Below the pieces are notes generated by a model. It was not told where the DNA came from. It worked only from the letters and a program-made list of their open reading frames with translations, and searched no databases. This document shows positions 23,286 through 33,771 of a stretch of DNA of 64,000 bases, piece by piece (position 1 is the first letter of the stretch; each line of letters begins with the position of its first letter). The stretch lies in contig JABYQQ010000007.1 of assembly GCA_022605405.1 (NCBI GenBank), forward strand, positions 62,001-126,000, read 5' to 3'. Made by a program: the position numbers and the translations under genes. Source of the DNA: Earliella scabrosa. Lineage: Eukaryota; Basidiomycota; Agaricomycetes; Polyporales; Polyporaceae.

Positions 23286-24238
23286 GATGTGGAGTGCGTG
23301 TTCTAGGGTCGGGGGGTGAAGATAGATGTCGAGATGTCGAGGAGAGTCCGTGGGGAGGGAGCTCAGGGACGACTGGGGGGAACGAGCGAACAGGGGAAGG
23401 ACATATATACGCCAGATGGACTTCGGCCTTCATATTCCCACCTCTCTCTACACCCGGGCGCGCGGCCTCCTCGTGTCGAGTCAAAGTTGTCGTGCTTCCT
23501 GCAACGCATTGCGGTCTTCCTGACAGTTGTCTCGGTCGGCGCATCGGTACTACCGCCCAGGAAATCCACCTGGTTCCTCCTACACTAGCTTTACTAGTAA
23601 GTATCTTTGCTCACGCACTCGTCAGGTGGGCCCATGACGGCCAGTCTTGCGAGCCAAATTCGGGAACTCAACGTATGCATGTCAACCTAAGTATGGTTCT
23701 ATCAGGCTCACAACATTGATTAGAAGCAGCTCAGTCTACCGCAGCAACCCTAAGTATGGTTCTATCAGGCTCACAATCAGGATTGGAAGCGGCTCAGTCT
23801 ACCGCAGCAACAGTACTTACTCAGGCTAGCGCCGGCGTGGTGGGTAATCAATATTGATGTTCAGCACGCGCAACTGACAGTGCCCTCGGCCATTGCATAA
23901 ATTCGTTGGCACTCACCGGCACCCGCGAGGTGGAGTCTTCGGAAGGATGATCGATGAGCATGCGGCCCGCGGCGGCACCACCACTCGGTGGAAAGTGAGA
24001 TGGTTGAGTGTGACTTGTGTGACGTGATGGCATCAGACGGGCCGGACACAGGCGCTGTGCCTGAAGTTGCGGGCGGTCCCGGCTCTCAGACTGCGGTTTC
24101 GTTGCTTGTTTCTTCGCGTCCGCTACCAGCCCGCGACTCCAGAGACCGCACTGAGGCAGGTATGTATCCACCATAGTCGTCGGCCTCATCCCTGCAACTA
24201 TCTAAACTTTATTCAGATACGCGGCTCCACGTGCCATC
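23286..24238. other. Divergent intergenic region, CTC-C / S10 copy 3
   Basis: The start codons are 954 bp apart. The region holds a TATATA-like run near 23402 on the CTC-C side and the 63-bp tandem repeat at 23688-23811. No gene was seen. Confidence 0.6.
23688..23811. repeat. Tandem repeat, two 63-bp units
   Basis: Unit 1 starts at 23688 and unit 2 at 23751. Both begin TAAGTATGGTTCTATCAGGC and end GCTCAGTCTACCGCAGCAAC. They differ at several positions in the middle. It sits in the divergent promoter region, so it could affect regulation. Confidence 0.85.
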
Positions 24239-26346
24239 ATGAAATTGTTACGGCTCTTCCCTCCGAGTCTGAGTCAAGTTTTGAGCCTAGTCACCTGGGT
24301 GAAGGGTTCGCAACAGTTCTTCGCCGCATCTCAGTACGATGCTGGGCTCTTCACGCCCTTTGAGGACCTACATGCGCTCTCTTCTTCCGCCTATACAACC
24401 CTCAAGCACCCGACATTCCCTGCATACAGTGTGAGAATCAAAGAGTCGCACTTTTGTGACGGCGATGCTCGGTAGGTTCTCGTGCCGAGATGCTAGCGAG
24501 GATTTGGTATTGACGGACGCCAACATAGGGCATACACCGGATACATTGATATTGAAGCTCGCCATCTCTTCTTCTATTTCTTTGAGAGTCGACGCGACCC
24601 TGACACCGACGACGTCATGTTTTGGACCAATGGCGGACCCGGCGGCTCATCCTCACTCGGCCTTTTCATGGAACTTGGTCAGTGCTCTCGTTCCCCTGTC
24701 TTGATTTATGTGCATAATTCACCGTGGACTGCATCGTAGGACCGTGCAGAGTGACGAGCAAAAACACTACTGAGCGCTTCGAGCAAGCATGGAACGACCA
24801 CGCGAATGTTTTCTTCATCGACCAACCAGTTGGCGTCGGGTTTTCCTATGCAGACTACGGCGAGAAAGTGGTATGTCCCTCCGTACAGCTCTTCCGATCT
24901 GTTCGTGACGGCTGATGACGCAATCGTTAGAGCAACACCTTGGAAGCAGCGCAGGACATCGCGGCATTTGTCGCCATCTTCTTCGAGCACTTCTCCAAGT
25001 TCAAAGGCCGGCCTTTCCACATGGCTGGCGAGTCATACGGTGTACGTCAATTTTAGCAGCGAACGTCTGCTAGACGTGGCTTAACTGTTATGCTCGACAG
25101 GGTCGCTACATCCCCGTGTTTGCCGCGGCCGTGTACGATCAGAACACCCGGCTCTTTGAAGCAGGCATGTCCCCGATCAATCTGACGTCGGTCATGATAG
25201 GTGAGCTCTCCACACCACATCATAACATTGTCGATTGTGCTCTAACGAAGCGTCAGGCAATGGCTGTACTGATTTCGACAGCATGGTGATCTCATACTAC
25301 AAGTTACAGTGCGAGAACTATGGCTTCCCTACCGTAACGAGCCTCGCGTGAGTCGTCGATTGCTACGTGACCAGCACAGTGCGACCTCATGGCTAATCAT
25401 GCGGTTGTAGTGAGTGCGTCCGTATGAAGCAACTTATCCCGAGATGTCAGAAGAGAGTGCAGGAGTCCTGCAAGGACGTCCTGGACCAGATCGACTGCGG
25501 TGCTGCGTGGATGTTCTGCCAAGAGTCTTTTGGCTCCGTCTTTCAGAGTATGTCTCGCGACTAGCAGGGAGATGCAATGCTAGACAAAGTTTATCTTAGG
25601 GGTCAACGCGTACGATGCCCTGCGCCCTTGGTGAGTCAGGGCTTGCTCTTGGGTTATATAGTCTTCTGCTCACGCTTCCTTCAAAGCACTGACAAAGTCG
25701 GGTTCGAGTCCTGCTATCCAATTTCTCAGTAAGTAGTCGCTGTTGGGTTAACTCCTGGCACGTCTCGTACTGACTCTTGACAGGGACATCAACGCCTACC
25801 TTAAGAACCCGACAACACAGGCCGCCCTCGGCGTGGATTCACAGCATCCGAACTTCACCGTCATTGACTACGAGCTGAACAGTCGTTTCCAAGCATCTGG
25901 AGACTACTGGTCCTTTCGCGCGGAGCACTATCTCGCGGCACTTCTTGAGCGTGGCATCCGCGTGCTCATTTACGTTGGAGCGACCGACTGGATCTGCAAC
26001 TGGGTGCGTCCACTCCGTCGGGACATTACGTCTGCACGATGAGACTCATTTAGCTGGGTGATATAGGTCGGGAACGAGGACATGACGCTCGACCTCCAGT
26101 GGACCTCGCAGGAGGCATTCCGTAGCCAGCCGTTGCGTGACTGGTACGTCGATGGCGAAGTTGCAGGGAACACGAGGCGTTATGGCGACCTCACGTTTGC
26201 CACGATTCGCGATGCGGGACACATGGTACGTGTTCAAAAGCTGATCGTATACACAGTGTGACCCAATCCTCTGGTAGACTCCGTATGACCAACCCGAGAG
26301 GTCCTTGGAGCTTGCGAACAGGTGGTTGGCTGGCGAAGATCTTTGA
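24239..26346 (+). CDS. Serine carboxypeptidase S10, copy 3
   Basis: Twelve exons splice to 1,473 nt (490 residues): 24239-24471, 24529-24677, 24740-24870, 24931-25041, 25101-25200, 25257-25347, 25411-25547, 25600-25630, 25687-25728, 25784-26003, 26067-26225 and 26278-26346. All introns are GT-AG. The N-terminus MKLLRLFPPSLSQVLSLV is signal-like. The catalytic triad is Ser206 (GESYGGRYIP), Asp410 (GATDWICNW) and His467 (DAGHMTPYDQP), with the oxyanion motif [11 protein letters not shown]. Unlike copies 1 and 2 it has the canonical Tyr after Ser. The product would trim C-termini of peptides in a secretory or vacuolar compartment. It lies head to head with CTC-C and is the only copy with fully canonical motifs and splice sites. 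Confidence 0.95.
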
Positions 26347-26607
26347 TGATGTCCGTGAGCAGTCTTCGCAGGGTTCACAATGCATGCACCGATCTGGTAC
26401 GAATCCACATTGTTGTCCCTGAGCCGAGTTGGTAGTCACTAGTCAGCTTCAAGTCGAGAAAATTGACTGAACCACACGACGGCTACTTGACGTTCGGTCA
26501 CCGGACCGTAAATCGGCCATTGCCGAAGGGACTCGTGGTGGGCGCGCGGCTTGCCCATCCGAGTTGTCACGGTTGCAGTTCAGCAACGTTCAGCGCCAGC
26601 CTCCATC

Positions 26608-27807
26608 ATGTCCTCTGTCTCTCAATTACTCTATCCCATAGAAACCGTCGGGCACATACTCGAAATTGCATGGACTGCGGCTCTATCTCCTATTGAACGC
26701 AAAGCACTATATGACAATCTCTCAGCCGCCCATCCACGACTTCATGATATCATCCGCCATGTCGCTCGCCGTTATGTCATGCTCGATTGCACCTTAGGCT
26801 CCTTAGACGGTATCAAGATGTGTCGAGCATCCATCGAAGAGGCGTAAGCCCTGATTCCGGCCACTTGTGCGCTTCGGAGGACTGACGGACCGATATCGTG
26901 CCCAGGGAGAGCGGGGGCGGAAGCACACCAATTCCGACCTTTCAGCACTCGGACATTCGTCTAATAGTACCTCTGATCACGAACCAAGATGCGCGGCGAG
27001 CAGAGCTTCCCATCCACAAGCTGCCCGCCGCGGATCCCATACTCGACTATCTTCGTGACGTCATCCGCGACTGCAGGTCCTTCACGCTTGACACTAGCCA
27101 GCCTCACCACCTGGTTGACCAGATGGTACCAATCAGGCTGCTCGCCATATTGGCATCTTTCCAGTCCCTTACCCATATCGCTTGGGATTGCGTATGGTCT
27201 CCTCCGGATATCTTCGCTTACGTCAAAGACCCCTTGGTTCCCATGCCCGCCCTCTCGTCCTTGCGGCTCAAGCACATTCCAGCATGCGAGTGCATCCCCG
27301 GAGCGATGGCCAATCGAGAAGATGGACACTGCAATGCCTGCCTTCGCTCCGCACTCTTCGATACATTCCCGAACCTCCGTCATCTCCACCTCGAGAACCC
27401 CGTGTTCCTCAAGGACCTCAAGCCGCCGCACTCGATCGAGACGCTCACACTCGACGCCCCACCGTTGAAGCGCATTGTGGGGCGCGAGCCCTACAGCTCC
27501 GTGATCGATTACAATATACCCGCGGCTCTGCGGCGTGGATTCATGTGCTGGCCGAAGAAGGGTAACACGCAGCGGAAGATCGTCGTTCGCGCGGGCGTTG
27601 ACACTCCGTATGGATGGGCGTCGGCCGCGACGGCTTGCGCCGAGGCGAATATACGGCTCGAGAAGGTCGTCGCGTATCTGAGAGCCATTGAGGTTGAGCA
27701 GGAGGGCCATAATGAAATACAGTACAGGTGCGTCTCCAGTCTGCCGAAAGTATGCCATGGATGGGCTGACTTGAACTCACTGCAGGTTCAATGTATTCGT
27801 ATTGTAA
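26608..27807 (+). CDS. F-box-like / LRR-like protein 1
   Basis: Exon 1 is 26608-26843 and exon 2 starts at 26906 after a 62-nt GT-AG intron. A last small intron probably joins IQY to RFNVFVL, ending at 27807; without it the frame runs to 27875. The N-terminus (PIETVGHILEIAWTAALSPI, then ER-LY and HP-LHDIIRHVA) is the degenerate F-box-like motif shared by the genes at 29769, 57961 and 63167. The middle has leucine-rich strands (FPNLRHLHLEN, SIETLTLDAP) like LRRs of F-box proteins. A short Cys-rich loop (CECIPG...CNAC) occurs near the centre and has a counterpart (CRCPLG) in the 29769 protein. It is likely an SCF adaptor of unknown target. Confidence 0.75.
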
Positions 27808-28500
27808 CGCCGTCGCATGTGTCATCGACGGCACCTGATCATATGACTTGTAGAGTCTTCCCAAGCGATTCGTGAGTACTTGAGTTGCCGCTGGTCGCGT
27901 CGCTTGCGGAATCGCACTTGAACTGCTGCTCCTGTCTGACTGGGTCTGGAATGCGCATCTCACTCATTCAATGTCAAGTATGTTGAGGATGGACAGGGCT
28001 GTTATCTCACATTGTGCAGAATCATTGAAGCTCGCAAGCACAGGGTCCTTCCACACGCCGGTGAGACGCGAGGGTGGTGTCATTCACGGAGCGCACTGAC
28101 CAATATTCAGTTGTCTAGCCTCCGGACTGGTCGGCGCCGAATGGCGAAGTTCAGCCAATAGCCAACAGCAAATCACACCCTCTCGGAAGATGGGAAGGCT
28201 ACCTATATTCTACGCAGCTGCAGTCACAACTTCGAATCGAATGATCTTCTCGGCGTACAAGTATCACAGAACGCAGATTGCATTGGTAAGCACAAGACGA
28301 TGGTCGGCATTTGTTGTCGATTGCGCGGAATGTCTTACAAATCAAAGCTGTTGGTAATGCGACCTGGTAGAACCAGCACTGACTCATGCTCAACGAAGCT
28401 CCCACATGATCTAAACACACATCACCTGCGAGCCCTGTCTCATGAGTATAAAGAGTCGCTGCTCCCTTCACCTAGGCCCAACACAGGTGCACTACGAACT
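27808..28500. other. Intergenic, 5' flank of GST 1
   Basis: No gene supported. Only short frames without domains were seen. Confidence 0.5.
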
Positions 28501-29403
28501 ATGGTTCAGAACGGGCAGATTACCCTCTACAAGTTGCCGGTCAGTGACGAGCACATCCTCGACTGTTGCTGATGTGTATGGCTGACAAAATGTCATACAG
28601 ATCTCGCACTACGCCTACCGGGTCGTGCTCGCACTCGAAGAGGCCGGTGCGACGTACACGTCGTACGATGTCGACATCCACGGCAATTACGCGTGGTTCA
28701 AGGCTATAGTTAATCCTGCTGGGCAGGTGCGTGGTCCGTACGCTGTCCAGATGCAAGGGTACCCACGTTGTCCGCGTACCTTTCGAATCTCAGGTCCCGG
28801 CGCTCACATACGGAGGGCCCAAAACCGCGCCAGGCGAGCCGTCTCCCGAGAGCGCGAAGGTTGCTGAATCGCTGGTCATCCTAGAGTTTATTGCCGACCT
28901 CTTCCCAGAGAGAGGCCTGATGCCCGCCGACCCTGTTGGGCGCGCCCGCGTGCGCAGCTTCATCGCCTTCTTCGAGACGACCTTCATCAGGGACAGCTGG
29001 AACCCCGTATTCCACGAAGGCGAGTCCCCGACGAAGCTCGTTGGGGTGCTCGAGGTGCTGCAGAGCCGCCTCCCTGAGACCGGCTACGTGGTCGGGGAGT
29101 GGTCGATCGCGGACGCCGCCGCGGCGCCATTCCTCGCGCTGCTGCCCATACTGCTCGAGCACGAGATCGGCAAATATCCGCTTGGCCAGGGCACCCTGGC
29201 GCTGGCTGCGATCAACGACCCGCGCCTTGCCCGCGTGCGAAGATATATAGCAGACCTCAAGAACCGGGCGAGCTTCAAGAAGGTGTGGGACGAGGTAAGC
29301 GGCACGGCCCCTCGGCGATGAATCGCGAAGATGTTGACTCGTCATGCGGCAGGATGTTCAGTTGTTGGGGTGGAAAAATTATCCCCGGGCGCAGCGCACC
29401 TAG
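28501..29403 (+). CDS. Glutathione S-transferase-like protein 1
   Basis: Four exons (28501-28539, 28601-28726, 28794-29294, 29353-29403) give 238 residues. The N-terminal thioredoxin fold is seen in ITLYKLP-ISHYAYRVVLAL, EEAGATYTSYDVD and NPAGQVPALTYGG, where the QVPAL turn with cis-Pro binds glutathione. A helix with ESAKVAESLVILEFIADLFP follows, then the all-helical C-terminal domain with GEWSIADAAAAPFLALLP, the usual GST N-capping region. The enzyme class is uncertain: a Ser (PISHY) is available at the active-site position. It probably conjugates or reduces electrophiles, for example wood extractives in a decay fungus (inference). A close paralogue with the same exon layout lies at 32392, with a decayed copy between them. 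Confidence 0.9.
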
Positions 29404-29768
29404 TCGGAGAGGCAGAGCGACATCGAGAGTACGCTATCTTGACTCACACTGCAAAGCCAGTCAAGATAGTAACGTTTGTAGAGGTTTAGGATACATGCAG
29501 CGATTCTTTCGGCATTGCTGTCAGAACGAGAACAAAAGATACAGTACAAGTACATCCCTGCGGCGTGGCAGAGGGGAATATCGAATATGGGTGTACGTGA
29601 TGCGCTCAGCAGGAGTGGAGGGAGCTGAGAAAAGGGCCTTGGGAGAAGAGGACCGAAAGACGAATGCTATATCTACACGAAGGCATACGGTCACTTATCA
29701 CTGGTAACAATATGTGATGCAATGGGGTGTGCGAGACATGAGACAAGAAATCACTCCACCGTTCGCAA
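29404..29768. other. Convergent 3' spacer
   Basis: This spacer separates GST 1 (+) from the F-box-like gene (-). Nothing recognised. Confidence 0.5.
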
Positions 29769-30980
29769 TCAGGCCGTACAGCCGCCGTCGTTCCTCAACA
29801 TGATTCCATGCTTTGCGCATGCGGCCTGCACGCCCTGCAATCCCAGCGGCTTCGTCGTTCCAGTTCGTAACAAGATCGCCCGGCGTGGCGCGCGGCCCTG
29901 CGACCACTGCAACAACCCCTTGTCCAGCGCCTCGCATATGTTGTACCCAAGAAGGGTGCTGAAGGGCTTCCCTCCAAAGATCCGCCCCGACGGCGCCTCG
30001 AGCGTGAGCGTCTCAAGAGTGTGGGGGAGAGAGAGATGGGAGAGAGAGATGGGCGTGTTGATGTGCAGGTGCCGCACGTTCGGCACCGACATGAAGAAGA
30101 GCGTCTGAACGCAGTTCGCTTTGTGAACTTGTCCCAGCGGGCATCTGCACGTCGGGACCTCCTCCAGTCGCAGATACGTGATGGCAGAAGGCCGACTGAG
30201 GGCCGCAGCTGTCCGGAGGGCGGAAAACCCATTGAAGGTGGTGAGCCAAGGGAGGGCGGACGCCCCGAGGGAGGGAAAGGCAGCGAGCACGTCCGTGGAC
30301 TGCTCTAGTGTCTGGATGCGATATTGGAGGAAGACATGAGTCGCCACTGGGAACAACTTGGAAAACATCTCCAGGGGAAGCCAGGCTCGCTCACAAGCAA
30401 CTGGCGTGCGGCTGTACGCCGTGACGGACGCGACGGGGCACTCGGCGGAGAAGATCGAGTGGAGAGATCGGGTGTAGGACGGCCAAGAGAAGAATTGGCC
30501 GTGACGGCCTATAGAGACGGCCTCTATCAAGTCTCCGTTGATAGAATACCAACCCGGAGCCGAGATCGAAGGTGTATAGCGGTCGCGACTGCCAATGAGG
30601 AGGGTGAGGTCGTAGTGGACGTGCGCACGCTGTAGGATTGAGTGCCAATGGGCGGATGAGCCTGCAGCGTCCAACTCCGACCGACTGGGATAGGTCTTCT
30701 TCCCCTGTAGGTACGAGAATCCCTGCGAGGATAGCGATGCCGACTGGGCAGCGATCAACTTGCAGAGATCGACGTCCTTCCTGGAATGGTCGAGTGTGAG
30801 GTAGACGCGACGGGTGGCGACCGAGAGGAGAATGAGGTGGATAAGCGGGTGCGATTCTGCGAGCAAGTGGTAGAGATCCCATCTCTCATCCTTGGACATG
30901 GAGGATTTCCACGTTTCTTCGACGACAGCGTGGATAATCTCTTCAGGAAAGTGGACTGTGGTCGTCGACGATGTATACAT
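29769..30980 (-). CDS. F-box-like / LRR-like protein 2, single exon
   Basis: A 403-residue uninterrupted frame starts at an ATG at 30980. The N-terminus FPEEIIHAVVEETWKSSMSK, followed by ERWDLYHLLAESHPLIHLIL and SVATRRVYLTLD, is the F-box-like motif common to this family in the window. Downstream are leucine-rich strands (ITYLRLEEVPTCRCPLG, VPNVRHLHINTPISL, TLETLTLEAP) and a C-terminal block FGGKPFSTLLGYNI that matches VGREPYSSVIDYNI of the 26608 protein and VGWEPFSTIMGY at the window end. It is probably an SCF adaptor; the target is unknown. Confidence 0.8.
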   Translation of the reverse strand: MYTSSTTTVHFPEEIIHAVVEETWKSSMSKDERWDLYHLLAESHPLIHLILLSVATRRVYLTLDHSRKDVDLCKLIAAQSASLSSQGFSYLQGKKTYPSRSELDAAGSSAHWHSILQRAHVHYDLTLLIGSRDRYTPSISAPGWYSINGDLIEAVSIGRHGQFFSWPSYTRSLHSIFSAECPVASVTAYSRTPVACERAWLPLEMFSKLFPVATHVFLQYRIQTLEQSTDVLAAFPSLGASALPWLTTFNGFSALRTAAALSRPSAITYLRLEEVPTCRCPLGQVHKANCVQTLFFMSVPNVRHLHINTPISLSHLSLPHTLETLTLEAPSGRIFGGKPFSTLLGYNICEALDKGLLQWSQGRAPRRAILLRTGTTKPLGLQGVQAACAKHGIMLRNDGGCTA

Positions 30981-31226
30981 GGTGATGCGTACGCGAGACC
31001 TACAACGCTTCGAGATGAGATACTATCCGGGTCGGATGCTATAGATAGGACGAATGCGCTTACCGCGATGTGATGGCTCCAGCGTCGATGTGTGAGATCC
31101 TGGACGACAGAGCCTTTTATGCGCCGTTCCACTACACGGCTCTTTGTGTAGCTGCGCACAAAGGTAGAACCTAGGACAAAGGAAGAGAGACGCGATGCGA
31201 TCATCAGGAATCTCGGGTCCATTGTA

Positions 31227-31340
31227 ACGACGGGGAGTCGGACCGAGGGAAGTCGGTCAGCGCCACGTGCCATAGTACTAGGTACACCAGCTCGCCCAAG
31301 CGCCTCAGGCTGTGGACATACGTGCTAATGAACGACCTGA
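31227..31340. repeat. Diverged direct repeat, unit 1
   Basis: It shares blocks such as GTCGGTCAGC and CCTCAGGCT(G/A)(T/C)GGAC, and ends GAACGACCTG, with 31891-32013. It precedes the decayed GST, as unit 2 precedes the intact GST 2, so flanking DNA was copied together with the gene. Confidence 0.6.
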
Positions 31341-31343
31341 TAC

Positions 31344-31694
31344 GATATCAACCTAGCCAACAAGCCCAAGTGGTACATCGCTCGAGAGAACCCGATCCGC
31401 GAGGCAAGTCAGAAAGATCCAACCGTTCGTGTCCATGTCGCGCGCCAACGGAATGGCCCGCGCTCTCTAGTAGCCCCAAGGTATCACCGAACGAGCCCTC
31501 CCCAGAGAGCGCGAGAATCGCTCGTGGTGATCGAGTTCGACGTCTTCCCTGAGAGCAAGCTCCGGTCCGCCCCTTCAACCACACCTTCGGGACGACGTTC
31601 GTCGTCAGCACCTGACTTGGAGACGGATGTACTGCAGAACCTGAACGTCTACCTCCCGCGCTGGATGTCTTTCTCAATGGTAATGCGTGATTGA
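31344..31694 (+). pseudogene. Decayed GST copy
   Basis: Pieces of GST 2 can be followed in order: GATATCAACCTAGCCAACAA with AAGTGGTACATCGCTC (exon 2), CCCAAGGTATCACCGAACG to GAGAGCGCGA (exon 3 start), then a large deletion, and AACGTCTACCTCCC to TGCGTGATTGA (last exon). Frames are broken between the pieces, the exon 2 donor is damaged (GAGGCAAG), and most of the C-terminal domain is missing. Similarity continues into the 3' flank (TTAGGAA, ATCATGT-like, TGTTCCCCTA-like blocks). It is a non-functional duplicate of the gene at 32392. Confidence 0.8.
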
Positions 31695-32391
31695 TGAGCA
31701 TGTTAGGAAACGTTTCATGTATTGATTGCGCGTCGGACCTGGATGTCCCCTATCAGTTCGACTTGGTACTACCCGGGTTTGATAGTGGAGACAGGGCAAA
31801 CGCACCATCGCTCTAGCACCGCTGTGTCAAGTCGACACTGGGGTTTAGGAAGACGGCCTGCGACGCGATCTTCACCTCCGAGTCATCTTGACGACGAGGA
31901 GCTGGACCGAAGGCAGTCGGTCAGCACGAGTAGGATCCGTGTAGGGTATAGAAGAAGACCAGGCCAAATCGAAGCACCTCAGGCTACGGACGTAAGTGCT
32001 CTGGAACGACCTGTCGGTGGGCTTCTCTCCGTGTGCGCGTGGGCCTCAGGTCTTCCAATGCGTGAGACGCGATGCCGTAGCGACGAAGGAGGGTTTGAAA
32101 TCCCCCTCACTGGGACGAGGGCACCCTCGCACATGACCGAAGGTGCTGAAATTGCATGGTCAGATAACAGCAGGTCGACGTCTCACAGAAGCCTGCGAGA
32201 CGCCGGCAGAAAGCCGGAAAGCAGTGTTCACCAACCCTCGCGAGCGTAAGTATTTGATGGGGATGTGCAAGCAGCTCGAGCTCGACACAGCCGTTACGGA
32301 CGTGGGCGCCGTTCGAATCGGACCCTGGCAGGTATTTGAGGCAAGGGGAGGTACAACCCTCTCAAGCACACACAGTGCACACCTGACCCAA
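31695..32391. other. Intergenic, 5' flank of GST 2
   Basis: It contains the second copy of the diverged repeat at 31891-32013. No gene was supported. Confidence 0.5.
31891..32013. repeat. Diverged direct repeat, unit 2
   Basis: This is the counterpart of 31227-31340, placed upstream of the intact GST 2. Confidence 0.6.
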
Positions 32392-33288
32392 ATGGCCCAA
32401 TCTGAGCAGATCACCCTGTACACCTTCCCGGTCAGGCTCTTCCGCACTCACACAACAAGAAGCACTAGCATACTCACCTACATATCATCCCACAGTTCTC
32501 CCCGTACGCTGCTCGAGCGCGTCTCGCCCTCGAAGAAGCAGGCGCGTCCTACACCACATTCGATGTCAACTTGGCTAGCAAGCCCGAGTGGTACATCGCT
32601 CAAGTGAACCCGATCGGCAAGGTCAGTTAGTAGCACGCCGCCTTGGTTCCTGATCACTCACCGACCGCCTGTTCAGGTCCCCTCCCTTTCGTACGGCGGC
32701 CCCAAGGTCTCTCCGGACGCGCCCTCCGCCGAGAGCGCGAAGATCACCGAGTCGCTTGTGGTCATCCAGTTCATAGCCGACCTCTTCCCCGCGAGCAACC
32801 TCCTCCCCGTGGACCCCGTCGCGCGTGCCCGTGTCCGGCACTCCATCCAGACCTTCGACACCACGTTCATCAGCGCGTTCGAAGCCGTCATCTACGCAGG
32901 CGCGTCCCCGGACAAGGTCGTCGCCGCGCTCGACGCCTTCCAGAAGCGGCTCCCGGAGACCGGGTTCGCGATCGGCGAGTGGTCGCTCGCGGACGTCGCC
33001 GCGGCGCCGTGGGTCGCGCTCACCCTGAGCTTGCTCGAGAACGACGTCGGAAAGTATCCCGCGGGCGAGGGGTTGCGCGCGGCGGAGACGCTGCGGGGTG
33101 CGGAGTTCGCGCGGTTGAACAAGTACGTCGAGGACGTGAAGGCGCGGCCGAGCTTCCAGGTTGCTTGGAACGAGGTGAGAGCGCACGATCGTTCTGGAAA
33201 GTATTGTCGTCAGCGTCTGACTTGTGTGTTACTACAGAACGTTTACCTCCCGGGCTGGAAGGCTTACCCATTGGCAGTGCGTGATTGA
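32392..33288 (+). CDS. Glutathione S-transferase-like protein 2
   Basis: Four exons (32392-32430, 32496-32621, 32677-33174, 33238-33288) give 237 residues with exon sizes nearly identical to GST 1 (39, 126, 498 versus 501, 51 nt). Motifs are ITLYTFP-FSPYAARARLAL, with Ser at the active-site position, then NPIGKVPSLSYGGPK, ESAKITESLVVIQFIADLFP and GEWSLADVAAAPWVAL. The C-terminal exon is NVYLPGWKAYPLAVRD. It is likely a cytosolic detoxification enzyme; class and substrate are unknown. It arose by tandem duplication with GST 1, and the decayed copy upstream is closer to this gene than to GST 1. Confidence 0.9.
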
Positions 33289-33771
33289 CCGAAAGGTTAG
33301 GAATTGTATCATGTACCATTGCGCGCTGGGACCCAAATGTTCCCCTAGACATGTCGACCTACCAAGAGCGTCCCGAGTTTGATGAGTAATATATGCATAT
33401 GCAGCTGATGTTCGTTCGACCGTGTGCTCGTGTGCTCGCACACATACGTCACGACGATAGCATGAGCGATAATACCTCGAAGGGTATCTGCATTCTCTCC
33501 GTACGCGGCACATGACGAGAAATGACTCTACGTGCGTGCGTCTCGCCCGCTCTTCCGTCCACTCTGGCAGCCGGAAACGATCGTGTTTGACAATCTGTTC
33601 ATGGTCTGCATGTCCAGCAGACGCTCGGTCGCACGGACGTGCCTCGTCAGGGCAGTCGCGAGGGTATGCGAGCGGGGATGGGGAATTCGGGGTTTGGCTG
33701 GAGTTCGTCCGCCGGATCGTGTTTGCGACGAAACTTGTCGCCCATGCGTGCGCGTGAGGGCGTGCGTGAAC
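33289..33771. other. Convergent 3' spacer
   Basis: This spacer separates GST 2 (+) from the C2 membrane protein (-). Nothing recognised. Confidence 0.5.

Noticed and set aside
23600..23830. CRISPR-like array
   Set aside because: There are only two 63-bp direct units without spacers, in a eukaryotic nuclear context; a simple tandem repeat.
25696..25712. GGTTCGAGTCC resembling a tRNA B-box
   Set aside because: It is exon 9 of S10 copy 3 (VGFESC), conserved in exon length with the paralogues; no tRNA fold.
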